The notes beneath the pieces were generated by a model. That model was not told where the DNA came from. It saw only the letters and a list, made by a program, of their open reading frames with translations, and searched no databases. Positions 35,584-43,727 of a DNA stretch of 64,000 nucleotides are shown here, in pieces. Position numbers and translations under genes: made by a program. How positions within the stretch are numbered: the stretch's first letter is position 1; every line of letters starts with the position of its first letter. Origin of the DNA: Oscillospiraceae bacterium (lineage in GTDB: Bacteria; Bacillota; Clostridia; Saccharofermentanales; Saccharofermentanaceae); contig CACWXL010000003.1 in the NCBI GenBank assembly GCA_902764825.1, forward strand, positions 186,001 to 250,000. The letters are read 5' to 3'.

Positions 35584-36903
35584 ATGATTTCTATCAACTT
35601 ACCGAAGAATCTTACATTTGGAATGAAACTCCTTTACGGAATTCTTGCAGTCAGCGTTATTGTGGTCATTGTTTGTGTGATCATCTTCAGCCGCAATACA
35701 TATCTGGCCAAGAGCATGAAGCTCGTAAGGGCAGAGGGAACGGTTAAGATCGAACAGGAAGGCGGAAAACTCAGGCAGATCAAGAAGAATGCGAGATTCC
35801 AGTCGGGTGAGGCACTTGTCACCTATGCGGGAAGCCTTGCATCAGTAAATCTCGATGACACCAAGATCATTACTCTTCAGGAAAACAGCAGAGCCGAATT
35901 CACTAAGATGAACAAGCAGCTCGCGCTTAAGCTCACCCAGGGTGCGCTCTTCTTCGAAGTAACCCAGAAGCTTAATGCAGATGAGATATTCGAGATAAAG
36001 ACATCCACGATAACTGCCGGCATCAAAGGCACTTCAGGCTATTTCTATACCGACGAGGAAGGCAGGGAGACCCTGACCGTAACTGACGGAAAGGTGATCA
36101 TCTCCGCAGTAAATCCTGAGACCGGAGAGAGGAAATATGCCGAAGTAAGCGGCGGTCAAAGACTTGTCGTTAACCTTTATTCTGAATCTAACAAGGAACA
36201 TGACACCATTGAGCTCAAAGTAACGGATCTTGTTGAAGAAGATCTTGAAGACTTTGCTCTTAAGATGCTCGGTGAAAATGAGCGTCTCCTTGACAGAGTC
36301 TGTGTATACACAGGCTGGGACAGAGCAAAGCTCAGAGAACTGATAAACGCTTACATAGTATCAAATCTCAGTATTAGCGATACGACACCTTCTTCCGAAG
36401 AGTCTTCCGAACCGGAAACCTCTTCTGAAGAAACTCAGACACAGGGTGCTACTGACAACACACCTACACCTGCACCTACGGATAAGGAAACAGAGAAGAA
36501 GGAAGCTACGCCTACGCCTACACCTAAACCGAAGGCAACTACAGCTCCTAAGGCAAAGGCAACGGCTACACCTAAACCGAAGCCGAAGGCAACAGCCACA
36601 CCTGTGCCGAAGCCGACAACAGGAACTTCTGAATCTTCAAGCGGCAGCAGCGAGACCGATCCCACATCCGGCGGTGGCGGCGGCTCCGATCCTACATCCG
36701 GCGGCGGTGGTGGTTCCGATCCTACGTCCGGTGGCGGTGGCGGTTCCGATCCTACGTCAGGCGGCGGAGGAGGTTCTGATCCTACATCCGGCGGCGGTGG
36801 CGGTTCCGATCCTACGTCCGGTGGCGGTGGCGGATCAAGCTCCGGTGGTGAATCCGGCGGTGGCGGAGATGCCGGCAACGGTAATGAAGGCGGCAACGGT
36901 TAA
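35584..36903 (+). CDS. FecR-domain membrane protein 1 with Gly/Ser repeat tail
   Basis: A 439-residue protein. One membrane helix (about 14-36, LLYGILAVSVIVVIVCVIIF) places the rest outside. Residues 45-200 form a FecR-like beta domain: VRAEGTVKIE, NARFQSGEALVTYAG, SVNLDDTKIITLQENSRAEF, FFEVTQKL, FEIKTSTITAGIKGTSGYF. A short helix with YTGWDRAKLRELI (about 240-255) follows. The tail is Ser/Glu, then Lys/Pro/Thr-rich, then six DPTSGGGGGS repeats and a Gly end. FecR domains in envelope proteins usually sense or transmit outside signals. The first of three paralogues leading to a cyclase. Confidence 0.85.
   Translation: MISINLPKNLTFGMKLLYGILAVSVIVVIVCVIIFSRNTYLAKSMKLVRAEGTVKIEQEGGKLRQIKKNARFQSGEALVTYAGSLASVNLDDTKIITLQENSRAEFTKMNKQLALKLTQGALFFEVTQKLNADEIFEIKTSTITAGIKGTSGYFYTDEEGRETLTVTDGKVIISAVNPETGERKYAEVSGGQRLVVNLYSESNKEHDTIELKVTDLVEEDLEDFALKMLGENERLLDRVCVYTGWDRAKLRELINAYIVSNLSISDTTPSSEESSEPETSSEETQTQGATDNTPTPAPTDKETEKKEATPTPTPKPKATTAPKAKATATPKPKPKATATPVPKPTTGTSESSSGSSETDPTSGGGGGSDPTSGGGGGSDPTSGGGGGSDPTSGGGGGSDPTSGGGGGSDPTSGGGGGSSSGGESGGGGDAGNGNEGGNG
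36658..36837 (+). repeat. Six 30-base tandem repeats coding DPTSGGGGGS
   Basis: Six exact-length 30-base units in frame, differing only at third codon positions. They encode a flexible Gly-rich spacer at the end of FecR paralogue 1. In-frame units of this kind can change number by slipped replication. Confidence 0.95.
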
Positions 36904-36938
36904 AATCGGTCGTATTTTCTAAATTAATAAACATTATA

Positions 36939-36966
36939 GGGTTGTCTCAACGAGGCAGCCCTTTTT
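36939..36966 (+). terminator. Terminator after FecR paralogue 1
   Basis: GGGTTGTCTC (36939-36948) pairs with GAGGCAGCCC (36952-36961) around AAC, followed by TTTTT. A member of the recurrent GGnTGTCTC hairpin set. It separates paralogue 1 from paralogue 2. Confidence 0.88.
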
Positions 36967-36985
36967 GTAGTGCGAGGTTCCAGCG

Positions 36986-37018
36986 CTGTGGTGTGAGTTT
37001 TTCGAGTCCTTGGTCTGT
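36986..37018 (+). repeat. Intergenic repeat, copy A
   Basis: CTGTGGTGTGAGTTTTTCGA continuing as GTCCTTGGTCTGT. The same sequence with about three changes recurs at 44539-44572. Both copies follow a GGnTGTCTC-type terminator at similar distance. The rest of the 36904-37194 gap holds A/T-rich sequence and the next promoter; I see no gene. Confidence 0.75.
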
Positions 37019-37129
37019 ATATCGCCCTCTTATATCGCCAGTTAAGAATTGTTGCTTCAAATGTTGCTTCTTTGTAGCAATATGCACAATAAAATATGTG
37101 CGAATTTGTGTAGTCTGTTTCGACCTCTT

Positions 37130-37158
37130 TTGATATTCTACTATGGTATGAATAATAC
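37130..37158 (+). promoter_or_regulatory. Promoter of FecR paralogue 2
   Basis: TTGATA (37130-37135), a 17-base spacer and TAATAC (37153-37158). A small inverted repeat GGTAT-GAATA-ATACC (37145-37159) overlies the -10 and may be an operator. Confidence 0.55.
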
Positions 37159-37194
37159 CGCTCCAAAATAACCATTGCGGAAAGGCGGATTCAT

Positions 37195-38631
37195 ATGGGT
37201 TTAATAAATTCAATTAAATCCTTAACTCCCAAGGTCAAAGTCATATTATCTTGCGCTGCAGTTTTATTGATCGCTGCAATTGTATGCATTGCTGTCTTTG
37301 CACGTAAGAGATATCTGGCTAATACCATGAGACTTCTCCGCTTTGAAGGAACCGTCAATATCGAAGACGGCAGGGGCGGCTCAAAGCCCGTTACGGGTAA
37401 TATTCGTTTCCAGTCAGGTGATTCATTAAATACCGGTGCAGACGGAATAGCGTCTGTCGGTCTTGATGATACAAAAATTGTTACACTCCAGAACGATAGT
37501 AGAGCTGAGTTCCAGAAAATAGGAAAGCGTCTGGAACTCAAGCTCACTAGGGGTGCAGTTTTCTTTAACGTCACGGAAAAACTCAAGGCGGATGAGACCT
37601 TTGAGATAAAGACCTCTACAATGACCGCCGGCATTCGTGGTACATCAGGAATGATCTACTTCGATACTGCCGACGGCGGTAGGGAATCCATAGTAGTAAC
37701 TGACGGAGTAGTGGAGATCTCTGCTACAAACCCTGTTACAGGAGAGACAAAGACCGCCAGGGTAGAAGGCGGCAACAAGATCAAAGTATTTCTTTATAAC
37801 GACAGAACAGAAGACAGCGTCCGGTTTGAAATGGATCCTGTCACAGAAGATAATCTCGAGGACTTTGCCCTCAGGAATATTGCAGCTAATGAAGAGCTCT
37901 TGAACAGAGTAGCTGCATATACCGGGTGGGACAAAGACAAGCTTAAAAAAGCCATCAAGGATCTTGAAGATGAGAATATTCAGGGTCCGTCCGAGACACC
38001 TACACCGGTGCCGGCTGAGGAGACGACCGAGGAAGTGATTACTCCAATGCCGACACCGGTACCCTCTCAGACAATTACGCCGACTCCGTCACCGGAGCCG
38101 TCGCCCACACCACATTATACTCCTACGCCGCCGCCTACGCCGACGGCTGCACCTAAGCCTACGGCTACACCGGTACCGCCGACTCCTACTTCGAGGCCGA
38201 CTCCAACTTCGGGACCGACATCTACAAGTACGCCTACATCGACGCCTACAAGCACGCCTACTTCGAGGCCGACTGTTACTCCGTCGCCGACTGCTACAAG
38301 CACTCCTACTAGCACACCTTCGCCGACGCCTACTTTCAAGCCTTACGGACCGGTATATGAAGGAACTCCTGAATATACAAAAGGATCTATGATGGAGATG
38401 CCGTCAGGCAATATTGATTATAGAGGCGTAGACCGTCAGGGACGCGAATGCTTATGCGGACTTAGAAAAACAAATGACAGAAGCGGAAACGAATGCTACC
38501 GGCAGTCTGATTATTGGCTGAATGATGGTCAAGGAAACTATACTACTGAGATGGAATGTGATAACGGGTATTTCTATTACAAGGCTGATGAAGGTGCCCT
38601 TTACCGCATACCAAGCGACCAGGTACCCTAA
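37195..38631 (+). CDS. FecR-domain membrane protein 2 with Thr/Pro tail and C-terminal domain
   Basis: A 478-residue paralogue of the proteins on either side. A membrane helix at about 15-38 is followed by the FecR-like domain (RFEGTVNIEDGRGGSKPV, FQSGDSLNTGADGIASVGLD, TKIVTLQNDSRAEFQK, FFNVTEKL, TSTMTAGIRGTSGMIYF) and AAYTGWDKDKLKKAI. A Thr/Pro-rich tail of about 120 residues (repeats like TPTSTPTSTPTSRPT) gives way to a distinct C-terminal domain of about 95 residues containing CLCGLRKTNDRSGNECYR and YNTEMECD-like Cys spacing (three or four Cys), possibly disulphide-bonded. Ribosome site GGAAAGGCGG. Outside-facing, membrane-anchored. Confidence 0.85.
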   Translation: MGLINSIKSLTPKVKVILSCAAVLLIAAIVCIAVFARKRYLANTMRLLRFEGTVNIEDGRGGSKPVTGNIRFQSGDSLNTGADGIASVGLDDTKIVTLQNDSRAEFQKIGKRLELKLTRGAVFFNVTEKLKADETFEIKTSTMTAGIRGTSGMIYFDTADGGRESIVVTDGVVEISATNPVTGETKTARVEGGNKIKVFLYNDRTEDSVRFEMDPVTEDNLEDFALRNIAANEELLNRVAAYTGWDKDKLKKAIKDLEDENIQGPSETPTPVPAEETTEEVITPMPTPVPSQTITPTPSPEPSPTPHYTPTPPPTPTAAPKPTATPVPPTPTSRPTPTSGPTSTSTPTSTPTSTPTSRPTVTPSPTATSTPTSTPSPTPTFKPYGPVYEGTPEYTKGSMMEMPSGNIDYRGVDRQGRECLCGLRKTNDRSGNECYRQSDYWLNDGQGNYTTEMECDNGYFYYKADEGALYRIPSDQVP

Positions 38632-38644
38632 TGACATTGAACAG

Positions 38645-38672
38645 ACGGCTGATAGCGATGCTATTCAGCCGT
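38645..38672 (+). terminator. Hairpin after FecR paralogue 2
   Basis: ACGGCTGATAGC and GCTATTCAGCCGT form a stem with one bulged base around GAT, followed by TTGATATCTT. The T tail is weak, so some read-through to paralogue 3 is possible. Confidence 0.65.
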
Positions 38673-38707
38673 TTGATATCTTATCCGTCCGGAAGCATTT
38701 TTATCTA

Positions 38708-38716
38708 TGATATAAT
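38708..38716 (+). promoter_or_regulatory. Extended -10 promoter of FecR paralogue 3-cyclase operon
   Basis: TGATATAAT, an extended -10 identical to that of paralogue 1, about 33 bases before the start codon. No clear -35. Confidence 0.55.
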
Positions 38717-38749
38717 TAGTTATGACCGCTTTGCGGGGAGGACGTGCTT

Positions 38750-40084
38750 ATGAGTATTGTTGATAAGTTTAAGAATCTCACACGCGAAAAGAAGATAATT
38801 GTGGCTGCACTTGCAGCTGTTGTGGTGGCAGCCGTAGTCATTGTCTGCATTATCATCTCAAACAACAGATATCTGGCCAAGACAATGAGGCTCCTTCGTG
38901 TTGAAGGAACGGTAAATATCGAAGATTCCAGAGGCGGGTCCAAATCTGTAACCAATAATCTGCGTTTCCAGTCCGGAGATGCTCTGAATACAGGCGCTGA
39001 CGGTCTTGCATCTGTTGGTCTTGATGACACGAAGATCGTTACACTTCAGAATGACAGCCGTGCCGAATTCTTTAAGAGCGGCAAGAAGCTCGAGCTTAAG
39101 CTTACAAAGGGCGCATTGTTCTTCAATGTAACCGAGAAGCTTAAGGCTGATGAGACATTCGAGATAAAGACTTCTACGATGACAGCCGGCATCCGCGGTA
39201 CTTCAGGCATCGTTTATTTCGACGAGACTGATGAAAACAGGGAATCCCTGATCGTAACGGACGGCGTTGTGGAAGTATCTGCCACGAATAAGAAGACAGG
39301 TGTTACAAAGACTGCCAGAGTTGAAGCAGGCGAGAAGTTAAAGGTCTATCTTTTCGACGACGAGACACCTGATAACAGCGTCCAGTTTGAATTAGATAAG
39401 GTCCCGCTTGATGAACTCGGCAACTTTAATTTCGCAGGCCTTGCTGATGACGATGCTCTTATGCAGAGGATCAGTGAGCATACAGGCTGGGACAAGGAAA
39501 AGCTCAAGAAGGTATTAAGAGACCTTAAGAATGCTGCTGCGGATCCGACAGCAACACCGGAGCCTACACCTGCTGAGACGTCTGAGGATCCGACACCGAC
39601 ATTGTCTCCGACACCGGTGCCGACCGATTCGCCTACGCCGAGTCCTCTTCCGACTGCTACACCTAAGCCAAAGCCTACCGCTACACCTAAGCCGAAGTCT
39701 AAGGCTACTAGTACGCCGACTCCTACTGTAGAGCCTACAACGGATCCTTCTTCAGATCCGTCAACAGATGACTCAACCGATCCTTCATCGAACCAGTCAT
39801 CACAGTCCGGTGAACCGTCTGTTCCTGAAGGATATGCGAAGGTTGTTTGGGGCGAAACGTATAACAACAGTAAGGTCTATATTGTAGGAATCAATAACGA
39901 AGAATTCATGGGCTGGATCAATGGTGACTGGGTAACCCTTGACCAGGCAGTCGAAGAAGGTGCATCTTCATTGACGACAATCTATTACACCGATGATGGA
40001 ACTGTTTACTTCAAAATAGCAGAATCATGGCCCGCAAATAACCCGCCTGTAAATGACGGTGACGGTACAGGATATGTAGGCTAA
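38750..40084 (+). CDS. FecR-domain membrane protein 3
   Basis: A 444-residue paralogue from ATG 38750, which lies behind GGGGAGGA; an in-frame GTG at 38744 overlaps the ribosome site. A membrane helix (IIVAALAAVVVAAVVIVCII) is followed by the FecR-like domain, close to paralogue 2 (RVEGTVNIEDSRGGSKSV, FQSGDALNTGADGLASVGLD, FFNVTEKL, TSTMTAGIRGTSGIVYF), the SEHTGWDKEKLKKVLRDL helix, a Thr/Pro/Lys tail, an Asp/Ser stretch and a C-terminal domain of about 85 residues (YAKVVWGETYNNSKVYIVG, MGWINGDWVTLDQAVEEG). It ends 12 bases before the cyclase gene, so it is the partner most directly tied to it. Confidence 0.87.
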   Translation: MSIVDKFKNLTREKKIIVAALAAVVVAAVVIVCIIISNNRYLAKTMRLLRVEGTVNIEDSRGGSKSVTNNLRFQSGDALNTGADGLASVGLDDTKIVTLQNDSRAEFFKSGKKLELKLTKGALFFNVTEKLKADETFEIKTSTMTAGIRGTSGIVYFDETDENRESLIVTDGVVEVSATNKKTGVTKTARVEAGEKLKVYLFDDETPDNSVQFELDKVPLDELGNFNFAGLADDDALMQRISEHTGWDKEKLKKVLRDLKNAAADPTATPEPTPAETSEDPTPTLSPTPVPTDSPTPSPLPTATPKPKPTATPKPKSKATSTPTPTVEPTTDPSSDPSTDDSTDPSSNQSSQSGEPSVPEGYAKVVWGETYNNSKVYIVGINNEEFMGWINGDWVTLDQAVEEGASSLTTIYYTDDGTVYFKIAESWPANNPPVNDGDGTGYVG

Positions 40085-40096
40085 TAGCCGGATGAT

Positions 40097-41902
40097 ATGC
40101 ATTTAAATGAGCGTACCAGACATCTTATCTACGGCGTATTGCTGGCGACGGCAATAACCTTGATATGCTTTGCTAAACTCACCAAGATCCCCGATCTGTG
40201 GCTTGATGATGCGCTTTACCAGCAGGACAGGGCAGTGCCCGGTGACATCATGATCATCGGCATTGACGACAGGGACATTGATGAATTCGGACCTTACGGC
40301 AGCTGGGACAGAAATATCATGGCAAGCGCTCTGGAAGTTCTGGGCTCAGATCCTGAAAATGCTCCTGCCGTTGTCGCGATCGATATCCAGTATTCAAGTC
40401 ACGTTAATGAAGAAGGTGACTTAAGGCTTGCAAAGGCAGCTGAGAAGCTCGGCAATGTCGTTACCGCGACCACTGCTTCCTATGGCTCGAAAACGACATT
40501 CGGCAGCGGATCTACAGCCGTGATCGATTACTTTACCGTTCTGTCTTATGAAGAGCCTTATGAAGAACTTAAAGCTGTAACGACGCAGGGCAGCATCAAC
40601 ACGATGTACGATGATGACGGTGTATTAAGGCATGCGCTTCTTTATGTCAAACCTGATGACCGCCGTGTATATTCGATGCAGTATCAGGCCGCAAAGCTCT
40701 ATGCCGAGAGCAAAGGCTTTACGGTAGAAGAACCTCCGACGGATGCTAGGGGACATTATTACGTCTCCTATTCTGCAAAGCCCGGCGGATTCTACGACGG
40801 CTTCTCTTTAAGTGATCTTATCAACGGAAGGATAGATCCGGGTTACTATGCCGGCAAGCTCGTGCTGATCGGACCTTATACTCCGGGACTTCAGGATTCG
40901 TTCGTTACGCCTATCGAGAAATCCAACATGATGTTCGGCGTTGAATATCAGGCCAACGTTATCCAGATGATCTTAGACGGCGATTATAAGACCGAAGTAT
41001 CTGACTATATCCAGCTGGGCGTTTTGTGGATCGTGTGCCTTGCATATTTCGTATTCCTCAATGCAAAGAAACTACGTTATACGATCCCGGCGTTCTTTAT
41101 CGGCGTTCTCCTTTCTTTGGGGATCAGTCTGGGACTTTGTTCTATCGGATATCTGACACATGCTTTCTGGATACCTTTCGGACTGTTTGTATTATTCCTG
41201 TTCAGCATCGGCGGTCACTACATCCGTGCAGCTCTGGAAAGACAGAACGTTACCAAGACTTTCGAGCGTTATGTTGCTCCCAATGTCGTAAACGAGATCC
41301 TGAAGGAAGGCACGGACAGCTTGAAGCTCGGAGGCAAGACCGTTGATATCGCGGTGCTCTTCGTAGATATCAGAGGCTTTACGACGATGTCTGAAAGACT
41401 GTCTCCTGAGGAAGTCGTATTTATCTTAAATCAGTATCTTTCAATGACGAGCGCATGCGTCGACAGATATCAGGGCACGCTGGACAAGTTCATAGGTGAT
41501 GCCACGATGGCATTCTGGGGCGCGCCTATCGCTGATGACGAGGCTGTCTATCACGCGTGCATGGCGGCTCTTGATATCGTTAAGGGCGCAGATGAACTTT
41601 CTGCAAAGCTTAAGGCTGAGATCAACGAAGAGATACATGTCGGCGTCGGCGTCAACTTCGGACCTGCAGTTGTCGGCAACATGGGTTCCGAGAGACGTAT
41701 GGACTATACGGCTATCGGTGATACGGTAAACACTTCTGCAAGACTTGAAGCAAATGCTCCGGGCGGCATGGTCTATGTCAGCCGTTCGGTAATCGATAAA
41801 CTTAATGGCCGTATGAAGTACGAGCCGCTCGAAAAGCCAATTAAACTTAAGGGTAAGGCGGACGGATTTGAGATCTTGCGTCTTATCGGACCGGAGGAAT
41901 AA
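40097..41902 (+). CDS. CHASE2-domain class III adenylate cyclase
   Basis: A 601-residue membrane enzyme. An N-terminal helix (8-26) is followed by an outside CHASE2 sensor domain (about 30-310; IMIIGIDDRDIDEFGPYGSW and DIQYSSH are typical), three membrane helices (about 305-375), and a cytoplasmic class III cyclase domain. Catalytic residues: metal-binding Asp in FVDIRGFTTMSERL and FIGDATMAFWGAP; the substrate-choosing Lys (LDKFIGDA) and Asp (MDYTAIGDTVN) indicate ATP rather than GTP. The product would be cAMP, uncommon as a regulatory signal in Clostridia. Coupled to the next gene by a two-base gap. Confidence 0.93.
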   Translation: MHLNERTRHLIYGVLLATAITLICFAKLTKIPDLWLDDALYQQDRAVPGDIMIIGIDDRDIDEFGPYGSWDRNIMASALEVLGSDPENAPAVVAIDIQYSSHVNEEGDLRLAKAAEKLGNVVTATTASYGSKTTFGSGSTAVIDYFTVLSYEEPYEELKAVTTQGSINTMYDDDGVLRHALLYVKPDDRRVYSMQYQAAKLYAESKGFTVEEPPTDARGHYYVSYSAKPGGFYDGFSLSDLINGRIDPGYYAGKLVLIGPYTPGLQDSFVTPIEKSNMMFGVEYQANVIQMILDGDYKTEVSDYIQLGVLWIVCLAYFVFLNAKKLRYTIPAFFIGVLLSLGISLGLCSIGYLTHAFWIPFGLFVLFLFSIGGHYIRAALERQNVTKTFERYVAPNVVNEILKEGTDSLKLGGKTVDIAVLFVDIRGFTTMSERLSPEEVVFILNQYLSMTSACVDRYQGTLDKFIGDATMAFWGAPIADDEAVYHACMAALDIVKGADELSAKLKAEINEEIHVGVGVNFGPAVVGNMGSERRMDYTAIGDTVNTSARLEANAPGGMVYVSRSVIDKLNGRMKYEPLEKPIKLKGKADGFEILRLIGPEE

Positions 41903-41904
41903 AG

Positions 41905-43617
41905 ATGCTTACTTTTTTGGGAAGAGGATCTGCATTTGCAGATGAGCATAACAGTGCCTTTTTCGTCGATAACGGTAATCTGATCCTTATCGATTGTCCG
42001 ATGAGTTCTTTCGAGAAACTCAACGACATGAACCTGACTTTGTTTGACCACATCTATCTGCTGGTCACACATACGCATGGCGATCATGTAAGCGGTATCG
42101 GGATGTTAGTCGATCTTCTTCAGTTCTCGGTAAAGACGCCGATCACGATCGTCGCACCTTCCAAGGAAGTCGAAGGCGATCTCTTCTATCTTCTCTCGAG
42201 GCTCGAAGGATGCAATGATTCATGGTATGAACTGATCAATTCGGAAGAGCTTGAGGCGGACTGGTTCGTTTGTCCGATCCAGACATCACACACCGAAGAG
42301 CTCGCCGGAAAATGCTTCGGATACTGCCTTACTGTCGAAGGCAACAGAGTAGTCTATACGGGCGATTCGAATACGCTCGTTCCTTACGAGAAATACATCT
42401 CAGACGGTTCTTATCTTTATGTTGAGATGTCTGCTTACAAGTCACCTGTGCATCTTTACTGCGTTGAAATGAAGGACAAGATAAAAGAATTCGTCGACAG
42501 GGGAGTTCACGTCTATCTGATGCATATGGATGACGAGAAGAGGATAGGCGAGGTCATGAAGGATACCGGCGCCGAGTTCGCGCCTCTCGAGAAGAGTGCC
42601 TTCACGATCCAGGATACGCCCAGAATGCTCGACGGCATCTTTACTATCACCGACAGCCTCTACAAGGATATGTGCATGAATAACAACACTGACCACCAGC
42701 TGTTGTTCTCATATCTTACCGAGCTCGGCAAGACGATCGTCGATGCCGACAGGGCAAGCTTCTGGAAGTGGGATAAGAGAAAGAACCAGATCTGGACAAT
42801 GTCCGCTACTGGTGTTGATAAGATCGTTATCCCTGATGACAAGGGTCTTGTAGGAAAAGCTTTAAGAAACAAGCAGCCGCTGATCACAAACGATCCTTAT
42901 AATGATCCTGATTTCAACAGTGAGGTCGATATCAAGACAGGCTATAAGACAAAGTCTGTTCTTGTCCTTCCGGTAGCTGATGTTAACGGTGATTTCATAG
43001 GCGCTCTTCAGCTTATCAATAAGAACGACGAGAACGGCTTCGATGAAGATAATGACCCCAAGAAGCTCTCTCTTGCTGCACTTATCTGCGGCATCGCTCT
43101 TGAGTCTGAGACGTTCCTGGAAGATTCCCACCACGACAGGCTTACGGGACTTAAGAACAGAATGGGCTTCTACTATGACTTCAGCAAGCGCTTCAGGGAT
43201 TATCTCATTTCCGGCTCCGGAAAGACCATGTCCGTATTTATATGTGATATCGATAAGTTCAAGCGCGTTAACGATACGTATGGTCATAACGCAGGTGATG
43301 ATGTCCTGATATTCACATCGCAGTTGCTCGAATCCTTCTGCTGCGAGAAGGACAGCGTTTACAGATGGGGCGGGGAAGAGTTCGTTATGGTCATGCGCGA
43401 TACGGATCTTGAAGGCGCCGTAAAGAAAGCCGAAGAGATCAGGCTCAAGCTTCAGGGATCGGAGATAGTTGCCGACGGCAATAAACTTAACTGCACGATG
43501 AGCTTCGGATGCAGTCTTTTCGAGCCCTCCAAGTCAATTGAAGAGAACATAAGCAATGCTGACGAGAGGCTCTATACGGCAAAAGAAACAGGACGAAACA
43601 AAGTATGTTGGGAATGA
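41905..43617 (+). CDS. Metallo-beta-lactamase-GAF-GGDEF diguanylate cyclase
   Basis: A 570-residue cytoplasmic three-domain protein. Residues 1-250: metallo-beta-lactamase fold with THTHGDHVSG (HxHxDH metal site) near residue 53 and YTGDSNT near residue 151, nearest RNase Z/phosphodiesterase-like members. Residues 255-405: GAF sensor (DADRASFWKWDKRKNQIW, GLVGKALRNKQPLITND, VLVLPVADVNGDFIGALQL). Residues 410-570: GGDEF with DRLTGLKNRMGF, FICDIDKFKRVNDTYGHNAG and an intact RWGGEEF active site, so c-di-GMP synthesis is likely. The RxxD inhibitory site is CEKD here, so feedback inhibition is probably lost. Two bases after the adenylate cyclase. Confidence 0.92.
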   Translation: MLTFLGRGSAFADEHNSAFFVDNGNLILIDCPMSSFEKLNDMNLTLFDHIYLLVTHTHGDHVSGIGMLVDLLQFSVKTPITIVAPSKEVEGDLFYLLSRLEGCNDSWYELINSEELEADWFVCPIQTSHTEELAGKCFGYCLTVEGNRVVYTGDSNTLVPYEKYISDGSYLYVEMSAYKSPVHLYCVEMKDKIKEFVDRGVHVYLMHMDDEKRIGEVMKDTGAEFAPLEKSAFTIQDTPRMLDGIFTITDSLYKDMCMNNNTDHQLLFSYLTELGKTIVDADRASFWKWDKRKNQIWTMSATGVDKIVIPDDKGLVGKALRNKQPLITNDPYNDPDFNSEVDIKTGYKTKSVLVLPVADVNGDFIGALQLINKNDENGFDEDNDPKKLSLAALICGIALESETFLEDSHHDRLTGLKNRMGFYYDFSKRFRDYLISGSGKTMSVFICDIDKFKRVNDTYGHNAGDDVLIFTSQLLESFCCEKDSVYRWGGEEFVMVMRDTDLEGAVKKAEEIRLKLQGSEIVADGNKLNCTMSFGCSLFEPSKSIEENISNADERLYTAKETGRNKVCWE

Positions 43618-43664
43618 TTGTTGTAAAACATATTTTATTACTGTATTATTTAGTCATTAACGAG

Positions 43665-43693
43665 AACCTGTGCCCAAAAGCGCAGGTTTTTTC
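43665..43693 (+). terminator. Terminator of the FecR3-cyclase-GGDEF operon
   Basis: AACCTGTGC (43665-43673) pairs with GCGCAGGTT (43680-43688), one G-T pair, followed by TTTTTC. It closes the signalling operon. Confidence 0.85.
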
Positions 43694-43727
43694 GAAGAAA
43701 TAAGGGTAGAGCTATAAGGAGGCCAGT

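Noticed and set aside
36658-36837. Regular 30-base units as a CRISPR array
   Set aside because: Units are contiguous without unique spacers and encode an in-frame protein repeat; no cas genes are present.
36435-36922. Long frames on both strands across the Gly/Ser and Thr/Pro tail of FecR paralogue 1
   Set aside because: They come from the low-complexity repeat DNA, lack ribosome sites and family features, and lie wholly within a clear gene.
36967-37194. A surviving transposase gene in the repeat-bearing gap
   Set aside because: The minus-strand frame is short, lacks a catalytic triad and a start signal; only a weak shared peptide hints at such an origin.
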